NCBI RefSeq assembly: GCF_023036475.1
Contig: NZ_JAJQKI010000009.1
Span: 62,001-126,000, forward strand
Direction: 5' to 3'
Length of the DNA: 64,000 nt
Source of the DNA: Bacillus pinisoli
Lineage (GTDB): Bacteria > Bacillota > Bacilli > Bacillales > SA4
Below, in pieces: positions 44,084 to 52,650 of the stretch. The number at the start of each line of letters is the position of its first letter. Position 1 is the first letter of the stretch. Under the pieces are notes generated by a model. It saw only the letters and a program-made list of their open reading frames with translations, ran no database searches and was not told the DNA's origin. The position numbers and the translations under genes were made by a program.

Positions 44084-44882
44084 TAGTATCTCCTAAAATA
44101 TCATCAAAGTTCTTTATATCAAAAACATCCAAGTAGGTAACTCTTGTTGCGTTATATATTTTTCTTCCGGAGCCTTCATATGCTAATTTAGCTTTTTCCA
44201 TTCCTGAATACATTTCTGCAGGAGCTTGCCCTGCTTTTTTCTCATCACTTCTAACATAATCTTTGGTAAAGTAGATTTGCGTATTGGTATCATTTTTGAG
44301 AGATGATAAATCTTTTGTTTTTGATACTGCTCCTTTAAAATTGTAATCATGCCCAATTAGATAAACTTCGGAAAATCCCATATAAAAAGCTATTTGAAGC
44401 ATACTAAAGGAAACTGTACCTGATGAGTATAACGTTTCCATGATATTAGTTGAAAATGTACCTCGTTTATCTTTATAAAGATTATTGTTAAAAAATATAT
44501 CTGCAGTAGTAAACATGTTTTTATAACCTTTTAAAGTGAATTTTTTACCTGCTTCAACTAAATTAATATCAGTTAGGTTCTCTCCCATTACTACTGGATC
44601 TACAACCATATAAAAAGTCGGTCGCCAGTTTGTTCTATTAAAGATTTTATAGATTTTATTAGAAGCAAAAGTAAATTCATTTTTTAGTTTTTCTAGATCC
44701 TGAGGTTTTAAACTTGGGCCATTCCCGATAATAAAACATCGTTTTCCCATATATTTGTTCTTTAATCTGAGTATTTTATAATTATTTATAGTTAATGGTA
44801 TGTTTATTTTTGAAAAACTATTAACAAAACTAGTTAGTATTGCTTTAAACTTCCTTTTAAAGTACCTCATTATTACTCTCAT
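44055..44882 (-). CDS. DUF115/GT42-like protein 2, candidate CMP-sugar transferase
   Basis: A 275-residue paralogue: CFIIGNGPSLKPQDLEKL, TNWRPTFYMVVDP, then SSGTVSFSMLQIAFYMGFSEVYLIGHDYNF and KIYNATRVTYLDVF. It keeps the motif order of protein 1 but differs in the last block (VTYLDVF in place of GGKLDVF). Start MRVIMRYFKRK has AGGTGAT 7 bases before. It overlaps protein 1 by 29 bases and follows the Kdo-8-phosphate phosphatase gene, so it sits between Kdo and sialic acid genes. Confidence 0.72.
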   Translation of the reverse strand: MRVIMRYFKRKFKAILTSFVNSFSKINIPLTINNYKILRLKNKYMGKRCFIIGNGPSLKPQDLEKLKNEFTFASNKIYKIFNRTNWRPTFYMVVDPVVMGENLTDINLVEAGKKFTLKGYKNMFTTADIFFNNNLYKDKRGTFSTNIMETLYSSGTVSFSMLQIAFYMGFSEVYLIGHDYNFKGAVSKTKDLSSLKNDTNTQIYFTKDYVRSDEKKAGQAPAEMYSGMEKAKLAYEGSGRKIYNATRVTYLDVFDIKNFDDILGDTNDKLHQNIN

Positions 44883-44923
44883 ATTTAATATCACCTGCTT
44901 TGATCGGTCTATTTTGCTTTGCC

Positions 44924-45418
44924 TTATTTAAGAATTTTGTGTCTAGCAATTAAGTCAATATATTCCCTGACGGCACCATTACCACCATTGGAGTTACAAA
45001 CATAATCTACTACTTCTATCACTTCATTAATTGCATCCGCCGGGCAAGCTTTTAGGTAGCATACATTCATACAATCCAAATCATTTACATCATCACCTAT
45101 ATAAGCAACGTTATCGTATGTTAATTGGTATTTTTCAATTATTTTATCTAATACTTTTAGTTTATCCTCAATTCCTTGGTACACTTCTTCAATTTTTAGT
45201 TCAGCAGCACGCTTTGATAAAATCTCAGAAGTCTTGCCTGTAATAATGACTGGTATAATATTGTATTTACTCAAACTTATTAATCGATAACCATCCTTGA
45301 CATTAAACGCTTTAAATACCTCACCATTTTCTCCAACATAGATTTTCCCATCAGTAAGTGTTCCATCTACATCCATAACAAGCATCTTTATTTTTGATAG
45401 ATCTTTATTCTTTATCAT
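44924..45418 (-). CDS. kdsC: Kdo-8-phosphate phosphatase (HAD, KdsC type)
   Basis: A 164-residue C0-type HAD phosphatase without a cap. VMDVDGTLTDGKIYVGENGEVFKAFNVKDGYRL holds the nucleophile DxD, IITGKTSEI the second motif and VAYIGDDVNDLDCM the acidic motif. It would release Kdo from Kdo-8-P; the same family includes Neu5Ac-9-P and KDN phosphatases. ATGA overlap with kdsD and synteny with kdsA support KdsC. Confidence 0.88.
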   Translation of the reverse strand: MIKNKDLSKIKMLVMDVDGTLTDGKIYVGENGEVFKAFNVKDGYRLISLSKYNIIPVIITGKTSEILSKRAAELKIEEVYQGIEDKLKVLDKIIEKYQLTYDNVAYIGDDVNDLDCMNVCYLKACPADAINEVIEVVDYVCNSNGGNGAVREYIDLIARHKILK

Positions 45419-46425
45419 ACGAATATACCCACACCAAGAATATCGTTTACTCTCACAGTTCCAGCGAGTCTACCATTTTGAATGATTGGTAACGCAGAGA
45501 TATTCTTGTCCTTCATCATTTTTAATGCATCAACAGCGAGCATATTAGAATTGATTGAGATTGGTGTTTTAACTAGTACATCCTCTACAGATAAATCATA
45601 GACATTCACTTCTCTGGTAAATGTTCTTCTTAAATCACCATCTGTAAACACACCAATTAGTTCTTGATTCTCATTTACTACATTAATAATTCCTATCGCT
45701 TTTGTACTCATCTCCACAATCGCATCTTTTAGTTTAGTTCCCTGCTTAACAACTGCATTTTTTTCTCCTGCATGCATAATATCACTTACTTTTATTAATA
45801 ATTTCTTACCAAGTGAACCTGCTGGATGAAACAATGCATAGTTACTTTCATGAAAACCATATATTTTGGCTAAACAAACTGCTAATGCATCACCCAACAC
45901 CATTCCAACAGTTGTACTAGATGTTGGTGCTAGATTCATAGAACAAGCTTCCATAAATTTCGGAAAGACGAAAGAATGATCACTATATTTGACAAGCGTT
46001 GAATATTGGTTACCAGAGATTCCAACTAATGTTGCCCCTATTAATTTTATATTTGGTAAAATCTTTGTTATTTCTTCACTTTCTCCGCTATAACTAATTG
46101 CAATTACAATATCATCTTTCGAAATCATTCCTAAATCACCATGTTGAGCCTCTGCAGGATGGATGAAAAAAGAAGATGTTCCAAGACTTGATAATGTAGC
46201 TGCTATTTTTCTTGATACATGTCCTGGCTTTCCCATCCCTGTAACAACTACTTTGCCGTTACAGTTAGAAATCAATTCAACAATTTTTACAAACCTCTCA
46301 TCGAGTGCATCTCTTACTAGATTGATAGCATTTACTTCAGTGTCAAAAACATATCTTGCTTCCGAAAGAATATCTATTTGATTTTCAATTTTCACATCAG
46401 ATAGAGTAGCTATGTTGTTCAACAT
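45415..46425 (-). CDS. kdsD: arabinose-5-phosphate isomerase (KdsD/KpsF)
   Basis: A 336-residue protein: an N-terminal SIS domain ([52 protein letters not shown], and [17 protein letters not shown]) and two CBS domains ([18 protein letters not shown] to the end). It makes arabinose-5-P from ribulose-5-P, the substrate of KdsA. Full family length. It overlaps both kdsA and kdsC, so the set is tightly coupled. Confidence 0.92.
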   Translation of the reverse strand: MLNNIATLSDVKIENQIDILSEARYVFDTEVNAINLVRDALDERFVKIVELISNCNGKVVVTGMGKPGHVSRKIAATLSSLGTSSFFIHPAEAQHGDLGMISKDDIVIAISYSGESEEITKILPNIKLIGATLVGISGNQYSTLVKYSDHSFVFPKFMEACSMNLAPTSSTTVGMVLGDALAVCLAKIYGFHESNYALFHPAGSLGKKLLIKVSDIMHAGEKNAVVKQGTKLKDAIVEMSTKAIGIINVVNENQELIGVFTDGDLRRTFTREVNVYDLSVEDVLVKTPISINSNMLAVDALKMMKDKNISALPIIQNGRLAGTVRVNDILGVGIFV

Positions 46426-47236
46426 CTCGCACCGCCTTATATACTTTAATTAATTTTTGTAGGATTCCTTCTATCTCATTAAGCTTCACCATATTCGGGC
46501 CATCTGATTTAGCATTATCGGGATCTTCATGAACCTCCATAAATAAGGCATCTGCACCAACAGCTAAAGCTGCTTTTGCTAGGTGTTCTACATATTCCCG
46601 ATTACCACCAGTAGATGTAAGATTTCCTCCCGGTTTTTGAACACTATGTGTGGCATCAAACACGACAGGATATCCAAACTTCTTCAATTCAATGATGTTT
46701 GTCATATCAACGACTAAATTGTTATATCCAAATGTGTTTCCTCTTTCACATAAAAGGATGTTTGTATTATTTGATTCCTCTACCTTCGTAATAACGTTCT
46801 TCATATCCTTAGCCGACAAAAACTGAGCCTTTTTAATATTCACTGGCAAACCAGTTTCAGCTGCCGCCACCAACAGGTCCGTTTGTCTGCATAGAAATGC
46901 AGGTATTTGAAGCATATCCACAACCTCAGCGACAACCTGTGCCTGATAAGGTTCGTGAATATCTGTTACTACAGGTACACCTAATTCATCTTTAACTTTC
47001 TTTAAAATACGAAGACCTTCATTTAATCCCGGCCCTCTATACGATAAAACAGATGTTCTGTTCGCTTTATCGAACGAGGACTTAAAAATAAAAGGAACAC
47101 CAAGGCGATCCGTAATTTCTTTCATTTTCGAGGCCACTTCCATTACTTGTGTTTCTGACTCGATTACACAAGGTCCTGCCATTAAAGTAAAGATGTCGTT
47201 ATCTACTGAGACATTACCAACTTTCATTATTTTCAT
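46397..47236 (-). CDS. kdsA: 3-deoxy-8-phosphooctulonate synthase
   Basis: A 279-residue class I aldolase-type synthase that condenses arabinose-5-P with phosphoenolpyruvate. [13 protein letters not shown] opens it; [49 protein letters not shown] and [12 protein letters not shown] follow in the normal order. RDTDLL-type metal Cys (FLCRQTD) is present as FLCRQ. Rarely found in Gram-positive bacteria, so its presence here is notable. Confidence 0.95.
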   Translation of the reverse strand: MKIMKVGNVSVDNDIFTLMAGPCVIESETQVMEVASKMKEITDRLGVPFIFKSSFDKANRTSVLSYRGPGLNEGLRILKKVKDELGVPVVTDIHEPYQAQVVAEVVDMLQIPAFLCRQTDLLVAAAETGLPVNIKKAQFLSAKDMKNVITKVEESNNTNILLCERGNTFGYNNLVVDMTNIIELKKFGYPVVFDATHSVQKPGGNLTSTGGNREYVEHLAKAALAVGADALFMEVHEDPDNAKSDGPNMVKLNEIEGILQKLIKVYKAVRDVEQHSYSI

Positions 47237-47306
47237 TTGATTGTTACCCCTTTTCTATATAAGTTTTTATACTATTCATTGACTCCTTAATGAAGACTCC
47301 AAGGTA

Positions 47307-48566
47307 TTATATAATTTTTGATTTACCTCCTTGCATGCCTTCAAGTTCTAACGATATAGATTCTAGATAATCTAAAGCTGGACTATAAAAGTTTTCAAAA
47401 CAATTCTCAACTTCATTTTTATTAAAAGTAACAGCCCAACTAACAATTAAAGTATAAATGAAAAATAGTTTTTCTACTGGTTCATAATTACATCTATCAT
47501 GGTCCAGAAAATTATTTCTTATTATATCGAATGGTAGCTTTATAGTACCTAAGAACAATGCAATGTCTACCCACCTTGGTCCAAGTCTTACCCCAACCCA
47601 ATCAATTATTTTTAATTCTCCTGTGTGATTGTTAATTAACATATTGGCTTTAAAGAAATCACCATGCTGCAATGTAAAATGAACTTCTGGACTTATAAAT
47701 TTATAATAATTTTCACCAAAAATGAGATTGTTTAGGTGATCAACAACTTTTATAAAATCTACAGGAGTCATATTTCTTTTTAGAAATTCACTAATGCAAG
47801 AAAAAACCTCTTTATTATTTTGACTAACAAGATAAAATGCTTTAAATAATTCATGTTTGTTTATTAGATTAGTATTATGAGTTAGTTTTTGAAGACTTAA
47901 GCTATCAGATACTTCGTTATAATCCATAGAAGTTATTAAATTATTCAATTTAAATACCTTATTAATGAAATCAGTATTCGTATTTATGGGGACTTCTCCA
48001 TTAATTTTTTTCATAGTAATAAAAGTTATATCATTTATAGTTAATATACTTATAATACTTGGTGTAATAGTATGAAAATCTGGATTTTCAGTCTGGATAT
48101 CTCTGATTAAGGAATCACCTTTTGAATTTTGACTTTCTACTATTTTTGTCAATAAGGTCTTCTCTTCATATATATGCTCTATTAAGCCGTAATTTTGGTG
48201 TCCTCCTTTAAAAATAAACCTATGTGAGAGTAATAAATTATTATCAGGAAGTTTTTTTTCAATTTCACTTATTATTTCTTCTAAAGTAAGACCACATTTT
48301 ACTCTTAAGCCCTGTTTTAATATATTCGTAGCACCATGCTCATCCTTTGCTTTCCAATATGCTCTTGCAAGTTGCTGATAATTATAAACATTTCCAGGGT
48401 ACATCTTTATTATTTTTTCCCCTATTCTAATTGCCTTTGATAAGGTGTCCCTATTATAGTAATATCTTATAAATTTTTCTTGCCTTTTTATGTTTAAAAA
48501 CTTTTTTATAGTTACTATTAATCCGTTCTTAATAATGCTTGCAAGACCCTTTTTATATAGATTCAC
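47307..48566 (-). CDS. TPR-like / APH-type kinase fusion of unknown function
   Basis: A 419-residue protein. Residues about 35-90 (TLSKAIRIGEKIIKMYPGNVYNYQQLARAYWKAKDEHGATNILKQ, in two helical repeats) look like tetratricopeptide repeats. Residues about 115-400 look like an aminoglycoside phosphotransferase/choline kinase fold: catalytic HGDFFKANML and metal-binding IIDWVGVRLGPRWVDIALFLG. Position between kdsA and kdsB suggests a phosphotransfer step on Kdo or on the glycan, but the substrate is unknown. GAAGGG precedes a GTG start. Confidence 0.7.
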   Translation of the reverse strand: MNLYKKGLASIIKNGLIVTIKKFLNIKRQEKFIRYYYNRDTLSKAIRIGEKIIKMYPGNVYNYQQLARAYWKAKDEHGATNILKQGLRVKCGLTLEEIISEIEKKLPDNNLLLSHRFIFKGGHQNYGLIEHIYEEKTLLTKIVESQNSKGDSLIRDIQTENPDFHTITPSIISILTINDITFITMKKINGEVPINTNTDFINKVFKLNNLITSMDYNEVSDSLSLQKLTHNTNLINKHELFKAFYLVSQNNKEVFSCISEFLKRNMTPVDFIKVVDHLNNLIFGENYYKFISPEVHFTLQHGDFFKANMLINNHTGELKIIDWVGVRLGPRWVDIALFLGTIKLPFDIIRNNFLDHDRCNYEPVEKLFFIYTLIVSWAVTFNKNEVENCFENFYSPALDYLESISLELEGMQGGKSKII

Positions 48567-48612
48567 TTAATTCCCTTCTAACAACTATAGATTTTATTTT
48601 TATTAATATTAA

Positions 48613-49347
48613 TTAAACCATGACAATCTTCTTCAAGTATTCTTCAACCTTCTCTATATCTTTTGGAGTATCAACGGAAATAGTTTTGCAATGTGCATTT
48701 ATGTAATAAATGTCCTTCCTATTTTCAATAAACCGAAACGAGTCGTTCTCTTCTATTCTTTCAATTGGTCCTCTAGGAGTTTCGTGGTAGTATTGTAGCG
48801 CCTTTTTAGTAAAAGCACCCACTCCCACAAATTTCTGGTATGTATAATTCATACCTCCCTTTGGGTATGGTATAGGACTCCTTGAAATAAAAAGACAAAT
48901 CCCATCCTTATTCGTTACAATTTTCAAGTTAGATGTATCCACAACTTCAACAGGATCTGTAAAATCGGTCATAAGGTTCGACACATAAAACTCATTACTA
49001 TTTAAATTGATTGGAATACATTTCGCTATATCCTTTGCTTCTATTGCTGGTTCATCACCATTTATCATGACATAAAGATCTGCACTTATGTGCTGGGAAA
49101 CTTCATAAAGCCTTTCGGTAGCTGTATCATGATCTTGTGAAGTCATGATAACTTTTGCCCCAAACCCCTCGCATACACTCTTAATCTCTTCACTATCTGT
49201 TGCGACATACACCTCTTCAAAGCACTCTACTTCCTTAGAATGTGTGTAAACCCACCAAATCATTGGTTTCCCTAAAATCTTTGCTAGTGGCTTGTTATAA
49301 AATCTAGTAGATCCACCTCTTGCGGGTATAACTCCTATTATTCTCAT
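48613..49347 (-). CDS. kdsB: CMP-Kdo synthetase
   Basis: A 244-residue cytidylyltransferase that activates Kdo with CTP. IGVIPARGGSTRFYNKPLAKILGKPMIWWVY opens it, and VYVATDSEEIKSV, VMTSQDHDTATERLYEV and MINGDEPAI follow in the KdsB order. One substitution from the usual PARxxSTRxPGKPL loop: FYNKPL. It overlaps the DUF115 protein 3 gene by an ATGA junction. Confidence 0.92.
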   Translation of the reverse strand: MRIIGVIPARGGSTRFYNKPLAKILGKPMIWWVYTHSKEVECFEEVYVATDSEEIKSVCEGFGAKVIMTSQDHDTATERLYEVSQHISADLYVMINGDEPAIEAKDIAKCIPINLNSNEFYVSNLMTDFTDPVEVVDTSNLKIVTNKDGICLFISRSPIPYPKGGMNYTYQKFVGVGAFTKKALQYYHETPRGPIERIEENDSFRFIENRKDIYYINAHCKTISVDTPKDIEKVEEYLKKIVMV

Positions 49348-50147
49348 CCTATTAACCTCTCTCCCAATTCAATATTGTCAAAATTCACTCTTTCAAATAC
49401 TTCCAATTTACCTCCACGGGTTGCATTGTATATTTTTATGTTATGTTTATCTGCGTAATTTTTAGCTGCTAAAAACGCTCTTGTTGAAATATCTACATTT
49501 GGGATATACAAATCATTTTTGTCGTTATTATATTCATTAGTAAAATAATCCTTGGCCGTCTCATCAATGATTATTTCGCCTTTATCATTAATCATCTTAC
49601 TAAAATTATGATCTACTCCCAGAAGGTATATTTCTTTAATCCCCATATATACAGCTAGCTGAATAGCTGTATATGCAACTGTATTTCCCCAATAGATCCC
49701 TTTAACAATGTCTTTAGAGAATTTCGGCTCGATATTCCTATCACCAAACTTAAAGATGTAATACTTTGCATTTTTAAATTGAATTTTATTGTCCCTTGGA
49801 AAGTTTATAGGGAAAAATTTATTTTTGATATTTAAATTATTGATCTCTTCTTTACTTTTAGTAATAGTTTTATCATCTTCAGCGCAATAATATGTTGGTC
49901 TCCAATCTGTTTGATTAAATAAATAGTATATTCTATTGAAGGCAAAGGTGATTTCATTATGCAATTTACTTAAATCTCCAGTAGTCAAACTTGGACCATT
50001 GCCTATAATGAAACACCGTTTGTTTAAATGAATATTCTTCAGCGATTTTATCTGTCTACCATTATCAGAATAGGGAAATAGTAACTCATTTAAAGCTTTA
50101 TTCATTTTATAAACTATGCTATTTATTGATTTTTTTAATCTTTTCAT
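49344..50147 (-). CDS. DUF115/GT42-like protein 3, candidate CMP-sugar transferase
   Basis: A 267-residue paralogue: CFIIGNGPSLTTGDLSKL, TDWRPTYYCAEDD, then GNTVAYTAIQLAVYMGIKEIYLLGVDHNF and KIYNATRGGKLEVFERVNFD. It is closest in motif detail to protein 1. Its gene is translationally coupled to kdsB (ATGA), which makes CMP-Kdo a plausible donor. Function inferred from motif and neighbours only. Confidence 0.72.
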   Translation of the reverse strand: MKRLKKSINSIVYKMNKALNELLFPYSDNGRQIKSLKNIHLNKRCFIIGNGPSLTTGDLSKLHNEITFAFNRIYYLFNQTDWRPTYYCAEDDKTITKSKEEINNLNIKNKFFPINFPRDNKIQFKNAKYYIFKFGDRNIEPKFSKDIVKGIYWGNTVAYTAIQLAVYMGIKEIYLLGVDHNFSKMINDKGEIIIDETAKDYFTNEYNNDKNDLYIPNVDISTRAFLAAKNYADKHNIKIYNATRGGKLEVFERVNFDNIELGERLIG

Positions 50148-50150
50148 ATA

Positions 50151-51332
50151 CTAACTTACCTCAATCAATCCATATATTTTCTTCATGATTACTTCCGGAC
50201 TAAATTGGTTTAAAACTTCCCTATTTTCCTTCTTTAATTTGTTATACAGGTAATTATCCATGATTAAAGATTCAATACCCTTAAATAAACCCTCTGGCGT
50301 TGGTTCTACAAGTAGTCCATTTTCCTTATCCCTTATAAACTCTGCTGGTCCCATTGACCTTGCTACCGTCACAGGTATATTTAAAGCTAGTGCTTCTAGT
50401 ACCGTAATTGATAAAGACTCAACTAGTGAAGGATGGACATAAATATCTGTAGCCTTTATATATGGGTAAGGATTAGATATTGCACCTAAAAGGTAAAATT
50501 GATTCTCTAGTCTATATTCTTTGATCCATCTCTCAATTTCTTTACGTTCTGGACCTTCACCTATTAGATACCATTTTACGTTATACCCTGCTTCAACTAG
50601 TTTCTTACAGGTATGAACACAATTAATCATTCCTTTTTCAGGAGACAATCTACCTACACTTAGTAGGGTAGTTCCATCATTATGAAAAATATTATACCTA
50701 GTTTTTTCATTTGCTTTGTTCTGAATTTCATTAACATTTATCATGTTTGGTATGGTAATGATTTTATTTTGAACTTTCTGTTCCTGCATATTGTCTATTA
50801 GCATGTCTCTGCAACTATCCGAAACAGCTATTAATCTATCAAACTTCCTTAATAATTTAGTCCATCGTTTTGTTTGATCTTCGGAATAATCATACGATCC
50901 GTGATGCCACCATGTTACCTTCTTTTTACTATTTACAACATATCCAACAAAATCAGTACAAAGACCTACTCGGTATGCTATAGCGCAATCATACTTTTTA
51001 TTAATTCTAAAGAGTGGCTTCGCAAGATATAGTGCTTTAACTCCAGCTACCCTCTTTAACAGAAATACTAATCTTAATAATACTGCAAACCAATTTTTAT
51101 TTTTTATATTCTCTAGTAAACACTTTTTAAATGGACCGTAAGTCTTTGAAAAATCATAATAAATAATATTTACATTTTTAGGAACTTCATTTACATAGTC
51201 CCCTAACTCCTCAAAAAGTATAAGATCTACTTCATAATTATTGAAATCTATACTTTTTAAAACATTAATAAGAGAGTTCTCAACTCCACCTACATTTAAA
51301 TGCCCGTTTACAAATAAAATTTTCTTTTTCAA
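50151..51332 (-). CDS. glycosyltransferase family 4
   Basis: A 393-residue GT-B transferase. ILFVNGHLNVGGVENSLINVLKSI opens it, TTLLSVGRLSPEKGMINCV marks the donor domain and PSLVESLSITVLEALALNIPVTVA the EX7E motif. Initiates at TTG with GAGGTTTTATT before it. It lies 3 bases before DUF115 protein 3. Donor unknown. Related in style to the GT4 at 54631. Confidence 0.85.
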   Translation of the reverse strand: MKKKILFVNGHLNVGGVENSLINVLKSIDFNNYEVDLILFEELGDYVNEVPKNVNIIYYDFSKTYGPFKKCLLENIKNKNWFAVLLRLVFLLKRVAGVKALYLAKPLFRINKKYDCAIAYRVGLCTDFVGYVVNSKKKVTWWHHGSYDYSEDQTKRWTKLLRKFDRLIAVSDSCRDMLIDNMQEQKVQNKIITIPNMINVNEIQNKANEKTRYNIFHNDGTTLLSVGRLSPEKGMINCVHTCKKLVEAGYNVKWYLIGEGPERKEIERWIKEYRLENQFYLLGAISNPYPYIKATDIYVHPSLVESLSITVLEALALNIPVTVARSMGPAEFIRDKENGLLVEPTPEGLFKGIESLIMDNYLYNKLKKENREVLNQFSPEVIMKKIYGLIEVS

Positions 51333-51354
51333 AATAAAACCTCACAATGTTTTG

Positions 51355-52596
51355 TTAACATCCTCCTAAAATTCCTTTTACTACACTTTTAGGACTAAAA
51401 TCATTAACAATAAAAGAACTTTTTGATATTTCGTGAGTGATAAATTTCCCCATTATTTCTTTAATACTTTCTTTTGTGTTATCACAAAAGTGATATCTAT
51501 TAAATTTTTCAAAGTAATTTTTAATTAAGTTTTTTTCTTCTTCTTCTCCATCTAAAATAAAGATTATTGGTTTCTTCGTCCCAGAATAATGATATATTTT
51601 CCCAGGAATTTGACCACCTTTTAAATTACATAAATGAATTAGAACATCGGTGTTTTCTTGCACCTTATTAATAATTCCAATGTCTACCCTACCTGAAATT
51701 CTGATATTTTCGGTAGAGTGAAAATGTTCATTGGTATCACCAAAAATATTAACAAAAGCATTTAAGTCCATTGAGGCTTCGTAAAATGGTTTTAGGTTTC
51801 TAACATGCGAATAGTAGTCTCCAAAATACCCAAATACAACATTACTATTATCTAAAATTTCTTCTGTATTGCTTGTGTTTAAGTAAGGTAAAGGGACACA
51901 CTTCATCTTGTCTGATGAATTAGCAAAATGTTTTTTTTGATATGATAGTGTTAGCGGACTTACATAATATATCTCATCTGCTTGAGAGAGTAACCTCTTT
52001 TCTTCATCTAAAATCATTTCTTTCTTTTGCTTATTATAGAGATCGTAATACCATGGATCTTCCCAGATCTGGATCCATTTTTCAGCAATTACTTTATCTC
52101 TCTTTAAAAGAGTGTCTGCTAATGCATGACTACTAGCAGGATATGAGTTAGATATAACTAAATCATATTTCTTTTTACTTTTAAATTTGGAGGCATTTTT
52201 TAACCATTTCCTACTTAGATAGTGTGGTGTGTCTCTAGTTAATAGATTATAAAAGACATACTTAAGAAATTGTCTTATATTACTATTTTGTAATACCTCT
52301 GAGTCTTCTTTTCGAATATTTAGTTGTTTGGTTTTTGAAGTCCTTCTCTTCCTTCTATCAATAATAAATCTGACAAGTAATCGCATCCTGTCCATTTTGG
52401 AAACCGAATTGTAAATATAATAATTAGCCTCTTTCCAATTAGGCATACTTGAGTCAATAGTTTGTAATCCTGGGTCAGACATTATAATATCTACATTGCA
52501 GTCATTTTCAATTAACCCTTGAACAAAGCTATTATGACTCATATTTGCAGATGTATTGCAATGCAAGCAAGAACCCGTTATATACAGGACATTCAT
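51355..52596 (-). CDS. probable GT-B glycosyltransferase
   Basis: A 413-residue protein. The start VLYITGSCLHCNTSANMSHNSFVQGLIENDCNVDII and the later VVFGYFGDYYSHVRNL, VFGDTNEHFHSTENIRISGRV and IPGKIYHYSGTKKPIIFILDG fit a GT-B fold transferase of the GT4-like group. The EX7E motif of typical GT4 enzymes is not seen, so donor class is uncertain. It sits second after the ABC flippase in the operon. Confidence 0.65.
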   Translation of the reverse strand: MNVLYITGSCLHCNTSANMSHNSFVQGLIENDCNVDIIMSDPGLQTIDSSMPNWKEANYYIYNSVSKMDRMRLLVRFIIDRRKRRTSKTKQLNIRKEDSEVLQNSNIRQFLKYVFYNLLTRDTPHYLSRKWLKNASKFKSKKKYDLVISNSYPASSHALADTLLKRDKVIAEKWIQIWEDPWYYDLYNKQKKEMILDEEKRLLSQADEIYYVSPLTLSYQKKHFANSSDKMKCVPLPYLNTSNTEEILDNSNVVFGYFGDYYSHVRNLKPFYEASMDLNAFVNIFGDTNEHFHSTENIRISGRVDIGIINKVQENTDVLIHLCNLKGGQIPGKIYHYSGTKKPIIFILDGEEEEKNLIKNYFEKFNRYHFCDNTKESIKEIMGKFITHEISKSSFIVNDFSPKSVVKGILGGC

Positions 52597-52650
52597 CTTT
52601 AACTCCTTTCTAAAGAAGAAAATTAAATTCGATATTTCTAATAGTTTAAT

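Noticed and set aside
43175..50147. Calling the three DUF115 proteins pterin pyrophosphokinases (MptE)
   Set aside because: That is the Pfam family name, but the context of CMP-sugar genes and the GT42-like motif order do not support a pterin role.
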